This document shows positions 6,434 to 12,100 of a DNA stretch of 14,025 nt, in pieces. A program made the translations under genes and the position numbers. The DNA lies in NCBI GenBank assembly GCA_031547305.1, contig JAVBSC010000068.1:1-14025 (forward strand), written 5' to 3'. Below the pieces are notes generated by a model, which made no database searches, was not told the DNA's origin, and worked only from the letters and a program-made list of their open reading frames with translations. The DNA comes from JAVBSC01 sp031547305. Lineage in GTDB: Bacteria; Desulfobacterota; Desulfovibrionia; Desulfovibrionales; Desulfovibrionaceae. How positions within the stretch are numbered: position 1 is the first letter of the stretch; each line of letters opens with the position of its first letter.

Positions 6434-8551
6434 ATGAGTCTGAAATGCTTTTTTGAGCCCGGCAACATCGCGGTTATCGGCGCTTCCAACGATCCTGGCA
6501 AAGCCGGCTGCCAGATTTTCAAGAATCTGCTGGAATTGGGTTTTGCCGGCAAGGTTTTTCCCGTCAACCCCAAGCTGCCGGAACTGTTCGGCAAGCCTTG
6601 CTATAAGAGCTTGAAGGAAATTGGGGAAAAGGTGGAGATGATCATTGTCTCCATCCCCGCCTTTGGCGTGCCGGACATTTTTGAGGAAGCCGCCGCCAGG
6701 GGCGACGTCAAAGCCGCTGTGATCATCGCCTCCGGCTTTGCGGAAACCAAGGACCCGGTCAGAACCGCCCTGCAGGAGCGCATCAGGGATATTTCCGGGA
6801 AGGCGGGCATAAGGGTCATGGGGCCCAACTGCGTTGGCGTGATGAACACGTCAATGCATCTGGACACAACCTTTGCCGCCGGCGTGCGCCAGATCCGCGG
6901 CGGCATGAGCGTGATTTCCCAGAGCGGCGGCCTGGGGGCCAGCCTGATGGTCTTTGCCACCAACCAGCCCGCGCCCATGGGCTTTGCCAAATGGGCCCAC
7001 GTCGGCAACCAGATGGACGTGGATGTGCTGGAGGTCATGCGCTACTACAAGGACGACCCGGATACCAAGGTTATTGCCATGTATATGGAAGGCCTGAGCA
7101 ATGCCGGCGCCTTCCTGGAAGTGGCCAGGGAGGTCAGCGCCAAAAAGCCGATCATTCTGATCAAGGTGGGCCGGACCGAAGCCGGCTCCGGAGCGGCAGC
7201 CTCGCACACCGGCTCCCTGGTGGGCTCTGACAACGTCTATGACGCGGCCTTCAAACAGGCTGGAATCCTGCGCGTGGATACCCTGGAAGAACTCCTGGAC
7301 ACAGCCAAGATGATCTCCATGCAGCCCAAACCCAAGGGCGGGAACATCATGGTCCTGACCGAAGCCGGCGGGCCAGGCATCATCGCCATGGACGAGCTGG
7401 GCCGCAACCCCAGGCTGAAAAACCCGCCTCTGGCCGGAGAAACCGTGGAAGCGCTGCGGGCAATCCTGCCGCCCATGGCCATTGTGGATCACACCCCCGG
7501 CTATGTGGACATGAGCGCGGCCGCCAACGAGCCGCAGCACGGCGATTCCCTTAAAGCCTCCATGGCGGACCCCGGCGTGGACGGCGTGGTGCACATCTCC
7601 GTGCCGCCAACCTTCCTGAATCCCACGGAAATGGCCAGAGAAACCGTAAAATCCCTTAAAGGCGCCACCAAGCCCGTGGCCATCTGCTACATGGCCGGGG
7701 ACTGGCTGACCGAAGGCCGCATTCTGCTGGAAGACGCCGGCATACCCACCTTCGACATGCCGGACCGTGCGGCCAAAGCCATGTCCAACCTTTGCCGCAG
7801 GGAAGAAATACTGAAAAACCTGGCGGTGGCGGACCTTGACGCGCGGGCGGCTTCCCCCCTGAGCGCCGAGAGCGAAAAGCTGCTCGCCTCCAGGGCGGCC
7901 GAGGGCAAAAATCTGACCGAGCCGGAAGCTAGGCGTATCTTGGGCGAGGCCGGCATACCCCTGGATGCGGACCCGGTGGCCGCAAACGCGGACGAAGCCG
8001 TGGACGCCTTTAAAAAGTTCAACCAGCCCGTGGTCATGAAAGTGGTTTCTCCGCAGATCCTGCACAAGAGCGACGCAGGCGGTGTACGGGTGAACCTGAA
8101 AACAGAATCCGAGGTGCGCGAGGCCTTTTCCGCCATAACCGCTTCGGCCAAAGCCTATGATTCCAACGCGGCCATAGAGGGCGTGCTGGTTTCCCCCATG
8201 GCTCCAGCCGGTACGGAAATGATTCTGGGGGCCACCAGGGACGCGCAGTTCGGCCCGGTGCTCATGGCCGGGTTCGGCGGAATTTATGTGGAAGTGCTCA
8301 AAGACGTGGCCATCCGCATCGCGCCCTTTGGCGAGGCGGAAGCCCTGCGCATGCTGGAGGAACTTAAGCTCTACCCCCTGCTCAAGGGCGTGCGCGGCCA
8401 GGCGCCTCTGGATGCCTCGGCTCTGGCGAAAATGCTGGTCAGGCTGAGCAACCTGATGTTGGCTGAACCGCTCATAAAAGCTGTGGATCTGAACCCCGTC
8501 CGCCTTTATGCCAAGGGCGCTCTTCCCTTGGACGCCCGCATCATCGTGTAG
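6434..8551 (+). CDS. ADP-forming acyl-CoA synthetase (fused alpha-beta)
   Basis: The product (705 residues) is an NDP-forming acyl-CoA ligase of the acetyl-CoA synthetase (ADP-forming) family. Order of domains: CoA-binding Rossmann-like domain about 1-130 (GNIAVIGASNDPGKAG, then VMGPNCVGVMN), ligase domains about 150-460 (VISQSGGLGASL; SHTGSLVGSD with the likely phospho-His H258), and an ATP-grasp domain about 490-705 (LTEPEARRILGEAGIPL; VVMKVVSPQILHKSDAGGV). It converts acyl-CoA, ADP and Pi to acid, CoA and ATP. With the upstream ferredoxin oxidoreductase this gives substrate-level ATP from a 2-oxoacid. AAGGAG at 6418-6423 precedes the ATG by 10 bases. A 109-base gap with repeats separates it from the beta subunit, but it is probably in the same operon. 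Acyl specificity (acetyl, branched or aryl) is not evident. Confidence 0.92.
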   Translation: MSLKCFFEPGNIAVIGASNDPGKAGCQIFKNLLELGFAGKVFPVNPKLPELFGKPCYKSLKEIGEKVEMIIVSIPAFGVPDIFEEAAARGDVKAAVIIASGFAETKDPVRTALQERIRDISGKAGIRVMGPNCVGVMNTSMHLDTTFAAGVRQIRGGMSVISQSGGLGASLMVFATNQPAPMGFAKWAHVGNQMDVDVLEVMRYYKDDPDTKVIAMYMEGLSNAGAFLEVAREVSAKKPIILIKVGRTEAGSGAAASHTGSLVGSDNVYDAAFKQAGILRVDTLEELLDTAKMISMQPKPKGGNIMVLTEAGGPGIIAMDELGRNPRLKNPPLAGETVEALRAILPPMAIVDHTPGYVDMSAAANEPQHGDSLKASMADPGVDGVVHISVPPTFLNPTEMARETVKSLKGATKPVAICYMAGDWLTEGRILLEDAGIPTFDMPDRAAKAMSNLCRREEILKNLAVADLDARAASPLSAESEKLLASRAAEGKNLTEPEARRILGEAGIPLDADPVAANADEAVDAFKKFNQPVVMKVVSPQILHKSDAGGVRVNLKTESEVREAFSAITASAKAYDSNAAIEGVLVSPMAPAGTEMILGATRDAQFGPVLMAGFGGIYVEVLKDVAIRIAPFGEAEALRMLEELKLYPLLKGVRGQAPLDASALAKMLVRLSNLMLAEPLIKAVDLNPVRLYAKGALPLDARIIV

Positions 8552-8555
8552 CCCC

Positions 8556-8596
8556 TTTACCCGCCGGAGAGTGCCCTGCGCGCCCCGGCGGGTAAA
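8556..8596 (+). terminator. 12-bp perfect hairpin after the acyl-CoA synthetase
   Basis: TTTACCCGCCGG (8556-8567) is the exact reverse complement of CCGGCGGGTAAA (8585-8596), with a 17-base loop. It begins 4 bases after the stop codon at 8549-8551. No run of T follows on the plus strand, so it is either a terminator of the U-poor type or a 3'-end stabilising stem. It is the natural end of the 1303-8551 transcription unit. Confidence 0.65.
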
Positions 8597-8660
8597 ATCA
8601 GAAAGCTCTCAGCGACAGGCTCCGGTTTAAGAGTAGTTCGGCGTTGAAAAAGCCAGCCAT

Positions 8661-8683
8661 ATTCGGATTATATTAGTCTGAAT
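8661..8683. promoter_or_regulatory. 23-bp imperfect dyad, possible Lrp-type operator
   Basis: Arms ATTCGGATTA and TAGTCTGAAT pair through 10 positions with two G/T mismatches around an AT-only centre. Read on the minus strand, the 15-mer CAGACTAATATAATC agrees with the E. coli Lrp consensus (YAGHAWATTWTDCTR) at 11 of 15 positions by hand count. It lies 118 bases upstream of the permease start and just before a promoter-like element, so it is probably an operator. The Lrp-type regulator at 1303-1749 is a candidate binder. Confidence 0.45.
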
Positions 8684-8685
8684 TC

Positions 8686-8701
8686 TGGGATGTATTGTGC
8701 C
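8686..8701 (+). promoter_or_regulatory. Weak sigma-54-like -24/-12 element
   Basis: TGGGAT-GTATT-GTGCC has GG and GC with the 10-base gap expected for RpoN promoters (TGGCAC-N5-TTGCA). Only the core bases fit; the -24 half has GAT in place of CAC and the -12 half has G in place of the first T. It is 100 bases upstream of the permease start. Sigma-54 control is common in this bacterial group, but the match could be chance. Confidence 0.22.
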
Positions 8702-8800
8702 GGTAGGCCCGGCCTCAAGCGATAACCCAAAGCGGAAAAAACTCTGATTGCGGCATGGCTTTGTTTTTTCACGAACAAACCCTGTAAAAGGAGGTACGCG

Positions 8801-9808
8801 ATGCAAATTCTTAAAACCATTCAGAAAATTCCCGGCGGGCTGATGATTGTGCCGTTGGTGATGGGCGCGGCGATCAACACCTTTGCGCCCGAGGCGCTAA
8901 AAATAGGCTCCTTCACCACGGCCACCTTCGGCCGGGGAGCGGCCCTGACGTTGATCGGCTTCTGCCTGCTGGCCATCGGGACGCAGATCCGGATTACCGA
9001 AGCGCCGGAAGTGCTTAAGCGCGGCACGGTGCTGCTGGTTGTAAAATATATCGCCGGGGCGATCATCGGCCTGGTGGTAGCCAAATTCTTCGGCCTGGCC
9101 GGTTTTCTGGCCATGACCCCACTGGCCATCATCAGCACGGTGACCAACAGCAACGGCGGCCTGTACATGGCCCTGATGCAGCAGTACGGCGAACCCACGG
9201 ACATCGGAGCCCAGGGCGTGCTGAATCTGAACGACGGCCCGTTTCTGACCATGGTGACTCTGGGCGCGGCCGGGCTGGCCAATATTCCGCTGCTGGCCTT
9301 GTTCGCGGCCCTGGTTCCCCTGTTGGTTGGCTTTATTCTGGGCAACCTGGATAAAGATTTCGGCCCGTTTTTCGGGCCGGTGGTCGGCCCGGCCATTCCG
9401 CTGCTTTCTTTTTCCCTGGGCGCTTCCATCAGTCTGCATGACATCATCAATTCCGGCATGAGCGGCGTCGTGCTCGGCGTCATTGTGGTCATCGGCAGCG
9501 GCATACCCCTGATCATCGCGGACCGGCTCATCAACAAGCGTCCGGGTTATGCGGGCGCGGCCCTGTCCACGGCGGCCGGCAACGCCATCGCCACTCCGGC
9601 CGCCATTGCCGCGGTGGACCCCCAGTATGCGGCAATGGTCCCGGTGGCCACGACCCAGGTGGCGGCGGCCGTGCTGGTCAGCGCCCTTTTGACGCCGGTT
9701 CTGACATCCTGGGTGGTCAAGAAGTACGGCACCGCAAAGGACCATGATCTGCGTAAAGCCAGAGAGGCCGGGCGGGCGGCGGTGAATCTGGAAGGAGGAA
9801 ACGCATGA
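8801..9808 (+). CDS. KdgT-family (2-keto-3-deoxygluconate-type) permease
   Basis: The product (335 residues) is a polytopic inner-membrane carrier with about 10 hydrophobic segments. It shares the KdgT layout: KIPGGLMIVPLVMGAAINTFAP at the start, TNSNGGLYMALMQQYG at about 115-130, GPFLTMVTLGAAGLA (146-160), LVGFILGNLDKDF (175-187), GIPLIIADRLI (234-244) and STAAGNAIATPAAIA (256-270). Length matches the E. coli protein. KdgT is a proton symporter for 2-keto-3-deoxygluconate. No KDG kinase or KDPG aldolase gene is present, so the real cargo may be another 2-keto or hydroxy acid. AAGGAGGT lies 5 bases before the ATG, a strong start. The stop overlaps the dehydrogenase start by 4 bases (ATGA), so the two proteins probably act on one compound. 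Confidence 0.88.
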   Translation: MQILKTIQKIPGGLMIVPLVMGAAINTFAPEALKIGSFTTATFGRGAALTLIGFCLLAIGTQIRITEAPEVLKRGTVLLVVKYIAGAIIGLVVAKFFGLAGFLAMTPLAIISTVTNSNGGLYMALMQQYGEPTDIGAQGVLNLNDGPFLTMVTLGAAGLANIPLLALFAALVPLLVGFILGNLDKDFGPFFGPVVGPAIPLLSFSLGASISLHDIINSGMSGVVLGVIVVIGSGIPLIIADRLINKRPGYAGAALSTAAGNAIATPAAIAAVDPQYAAMVPVATTQVAAAVLVSALLTPVLTSWVVKKYGTAKDHDLRKAREAGRAAVNLEGGNA

Positions 9809-10719
9809 AAGTCGGAATAATCGGCGGCGCGGGCCTGGTTGGCTCCACAACCGCGTTTTATCTGGGGCTGCAAAACATCGCTGATGAAATCACCTTGGTC
9901 GACGTCAAGGAAAACATGCTGTTCGCCCATGTCTGGGATATGGAACAGGCCATAATGGACGCCAGCCGCACCCGCATCACCGGCGGCGGTTGGAATGCGT
10001 TGGATGGCTGCGGACTGGTCATCCACTGCGCCAGCGTGAATGAGTCCGCAACCGCTTCCCGCGACGAAGCGTTGGCGCTTAATTACAAAATTCTGGAGCA
10101 GGCCGCGGAAAAGATCATGCTCCATTGCCCGGAGGCCGTTGTGGTCATGGCCTCCAATCCGGCGGACGTCCTTAACTACGCCCTGTACCGCATGACCGGC
10201 AAACCGCGTGGGCGCTTCGTGGGCTTTTCGCGCAACGATACCCTGCGCCTTAAATGGGCCATATCCAAAAAGGAGAATGTGCCGTACGACAAGGTGGAGG
10301 CACTGTCAGTGGGCGAGCACGGCTTTATGACCGTGCCGCTGTTCTCGGACATAAAAATAAACGGCGTAAAAAAATCCTACAACCCGGAAGAACAAAAAGA
10401 GTTGTTTTCTTTGATCTCCGGATTCTTCACCCGCTATCAGGCGCTCAAATCCGGGCGCTCCAGCGGCTGGACCAGCGCGGTCAGCCTGGGCGCGGTTTGC
10501 GCGCGCATCATTAAAAATGATCCGACGCCGGTCCCGTGCACGGTGGTGCTGGATGGGGAATACGGGGTGAGCGGCCTGAGCCTGAGCGTGCCTGTGGAAC
10601 TGGGCCGCGCTGGCGTGCGCCGCATCATTGAAGCGCCTATGAACAGCGAGGAAAAGGAAAAGTTTATGGCGGCGGCCCAAAAGACGCTCGGCCACATAGC
10701 GGACCTGAACCTGCCCTGA
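9805..10719 (+). CDS. LDH/MDH-superfamily 2-hydroxyacid dehydrogenase, unusual specificity loop
   Basis: The product (304 residues) has the Rossmann opening MKVGIIGGAGLVGSTTAFY and a D33 in ITLVDV that favours NAD over NADP. Catalytic parts are kept: R86 (loop Arg), N118 in SNPADVL, D145 and R148 in RNDTLRLK, and H172 in VGEHGFMTVPL. The C-terminal EYGVSGLSLSVPVELG is typical. The substrate loop is not: it reads SVNESATASRDE, placing E80 where malate dehydrogenases have Arg and lactate dehydrogenases have Gln, and lacking the KPG turn. The enzyme should reduce or oxidise a 2-oxo/2-hydroxy acid, but an acidic side chain such as that of malate is unlikely. AAGGAGG at 9792-9798 and the ATGA overlap couple it to the permease. 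A terminator follows. I would not name it mdh or ldh. Confidence 0.88.
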   Translation: MKVGIIGGAGLVGSTTAFYLGLQNIADEITLVDVKENMLFAHVWDMEQAIMDASRTRITGGGWNALDGCGLVIHCASVNESATASRDEALALNYKILEQAAEKIMLHCPEAVVVMASNPADVLNYALYRMTGKPRGRFVGFSRNDTLRLKWAISKKENVPYDKVEALSVGEHGFMTVPLFSDIKINGVKKSYNPEEQKELFSLISGFFTRYQALKSGRSSGWTSAVSLGAVCARIIKNDPTPVPCTVVLDGEYGVSGLSLSVPVELGRAGVRRIIEAPMNSEEKEKFMAAAQKTLGHIADLNLP

Positions 10720-10730
10720 GATTTGCAATG

Positions 10731-10772
10731 AAGAGCGGGCCCTTCGGCAGTCGCCGGATGGTCCGCTTTTTT
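10731..10772 (+). terminator. Rho-independent terminator after the dehydrogenase gene
   Basis: AGCGGGCC (10734-10741) pairs with GGTCCGCT (10760-10767), including one G-U pair, and the stem can be lengthened by A-T pairs at its base. The loop can form a smaller GGC/GCC stem. The run of T at 10767-10772 follows directly. The site lies between convergent genes and mainly serves the plus strand; the minus-strand side lacks a good U-tract. Confidence 0.85.
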
Positions 10773-10773
10773 G

Positions 10774-11184
10774 TCAGGCGCGGTCGCTGCCAGAAGATCT
10801 TGTGGCTTTGCGGGTCTCCAGCACCTTGTCGTAAAGCTCCTCCAGTTTTTCCAGCAGCTCATCCAGGGGGCAGGGTTTGAGCAGAAAATCCCCGCAGCCC
10901 AGGCTCATGGCCTCCACGGCCAGATCCGTGTGGGCGTGGCCGGACAGCATAAGCACACCGGCGTCGCAGGTGGATTTCAGTTCTTTGAGCACATCCAGGC
11001 CGTTCATGTCGCCCAGGTTGATATCCAGGACGATCAGATCGTAATCCTTTTCCATTGCCGCCTTCATGGCTTCCCGACCGTTGGCCGCCGCGTCCGTATC
11101 CAGCCCCCGGTGCCGCAGGCGGCGTTGCAAGCCTTCCAGAAAGGCGGTTTCGTCGTCAACCAGCAGGATTCTGCATCCGTCCAT
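10774..11184 (-). CDS. Stand-alone receiver-domain response regulator
   Basis: The product (136 residues) is one CheY-like receiver domain with a short charged tail (ETRKATRSSGSDRA) and no DNA-binding or enzyme domain. The phosphorylation site is complete: D10 and D11 in LLVDDE, phospho-acceptor D54 in LIVLDINLGDMNG, S81 in LMLSGHA, and K103 in LLKPCP. GAGGAG lies 5 bases before the ATG. It follows the unknown membrane protein by 10 bases and is the last gene of a minus-strand run. No histidine kinase is in the window, so its partner is elsewhere. Single-domain receivers act as phosphorelay links or bind target proteins directly; the target may be the neighbouring membrane protein. The role is otherwise unknown. 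Confidence 0.9.
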   Translation of the reverse strand: MDGCRILLVDDETAFLEGLQRRLRHRGLDTDAAANGREAMKAAMEKDYDLIVLDINLGDMNGLDVLKELKSTCDAGVLMLSGHAHTDLAVEAMSLGCGDFLLKPCPLDELLEKLEELYDKVLETRKATRSSGSDRA

Positions 11185-11194
11185 GGGCTCCTCG

Positions 11195-12058
11195 TCAGGT
11201 GTTTTTTAAAGCGGCCAGCAGCCCCGGATGAACCGTCGACCCGCTGTCTAAAATCAGACCCGCCTCGTCGGCCAGCACGGATTCCACTCTGGCTTCGCCA
11301 TACAGCCGGCCATCCAGGGAGCGGATGACAAAAATTTGTCCTTTTTCCACTCCCTGGGCCGCGCCAAGCTCCATACCGGCCAGGACGCGGCCGTCATCAA
11401 GCGTTTTTACCCGGAAGATCTCCGCCGACATGTTCCGCTTTAAACTGGCGGCGGCCAGCCGTCCGGTGCGCCAGGTGAGTAAGCCGCAGAGCAGGGGCAG
11501 GGGTGACAGGCAGGCGGTGACCACAAATGGATTCCAGCCCAGCCAGCGCACGATGCGGCTGCCCGCGTGAGCGCGCCAATCCGCTTCATCCGCCCAGATG
11601 CGGAAGGTGAAAACCAGAGCCGGATTCTGTTTGCCGCCGTGCTCGTCCTTGGCGGCAAACACGTAGCGTCCGGCCGGAGCGCCTTGAGGCGCGTCAAGAT
11701 GGCCCCGCCACATGCGCCCGCCCATCCAATAGCCTTTATATACCTTGTCAACCATCAGGCGTGGGGCCGGCGATGAATCCGTTGCCGACTGGGCTTGCAG
11801 ATGTCTGCCAGGCATGTCCGGGCCTTCCTGCTCCTCCCGCTCGCCGCGCAGAATGCGCACGTCTTCCGCGTTTTCCGCCTCCACCGGCATGGGGCCGCTG
11901 AGAAGCAGGCTTTTCCCCGGATAAAGATCGTGGCTGTTAAACCCCTGAAGCATCTGCCCCACCAGCCCGTCAACCAGAGAGGCGAAAAATATGATCAGGG
12001 CCAGGGCGCTGAAAAGCCCCAGCTTCTTTTGCAGGCGCAGAAGGTTAATGCCATCCAT
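11195..12058 (-). CDS. Uncharacterised two-helix membrane protein
   Basis: The product (287 residues) is not recognised as a named family. Helix one is at about residues 15-37 (LFSALALIIFFASLVDGLVG) and helix two at about 175-196 (NPFVVTACLSPLPLLCGLLTW). Between them lies a stretch of about 135 residues that is probably periplasmic, rich in charged and Pro residues at 58-100, then KVYKGYWMGGRMWRGHL and a beta-rich part. The C-terminal 75 residues, probably cytoplasmic, alternate strands and glycines (GRVLAGMELGAAQGVEKGQI, then GRLYGEARVESVL), a pattern loosely like small beta-barrel domains such as the FlgT C-terminal domain. The ribosome site is weak (GGAT close to the ATG). It sits between murJ and a lone receiver protein, which suggests an envelope or signalling role. 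No function is claimed. Confidence 0.8.
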   Translation of the reverse strand: MDGINLLRLQKKLGLFSALALIIFFASLVDGLVGQMLQGFNSHDLYPGKSLLLSGPMPVEAENAEDVRILRGEREEQEGPDMPGRHLQAQSATDSSPAPRLMVDKVYKGYWMGGRMWRGHLDAPQGAPAGRYVFAAKDEHGGKQNPALVFTFRIWADEADWRAHAGSRIVRWLGWNPFVVTACLSPLPLLCGLLTWRTGRLAAASLKRNMSAEIFRVKTLDDGRVLAGMELGAAQGVEKGQIFVIRSLDGRLYGEARVESVLADEAGLILDSGSTVHPGLLAALKNT

Positions 12059-12067
12059 GGTGATCCG

Positions 12068-12100
12068 ATGTTTTTAAAAAATTTGCTCTTCTAAAAACAT
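12068..12100. repeat. Perfect 9-bp inverted repeat between murJ and the next gene
   Basis: ATGTTTTTA (12068-12076) is the exact reverse complement of TAAAAACAT (12092-12100), with a 15-base spacer. It fills the 42-base gap between the MurJ stop codon (12101-12103) and the start of the membrane protein gene (12058). It is AT-rich, so it would make a weak RNA hairpin and is more like a DNA-binding site for a regulator of the downstream pair. Confidence 0.4.

Larger units (their letters stand above)
8552..8800. other. Intergenic region before the KdgT-family permease gene
   Basis: These 249 bases hold the hairpin at 8556-8596, a 23-bp imperfect dyad at 8661-8683, a weak sigma-54-like element at 8686-8701 and a TTTGTT/AACAAA inverted repeat (8760-8765, 8774-8779). 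A strong ribosome site (AAGGAGGT, 8788-8795) ends the stretch. The middle is more AT-rich than the flanking genes. No coding frame or RNA gene was recognised. The arrangement suggests that the permease-dehydrogenase pair has its own regulated promoter. Confidence 0.6.

Noticed and set aside
6851..8065. 404-codon minus-strand frame opposite the acyl-CoA synthetase gene
   Set aside because: It is antisense to a clear 705-residue enzyme and has the His/Gly/Gln-rich composition of GC-skewed shadow frames, with no domain.
8705..8715. AGGCC-C-GGCCT palindrome upstream of the permease
   Set aside because: Five-base arms of GC-rich sequence are frequent in this genome and the site is not aligned with a promoter element.
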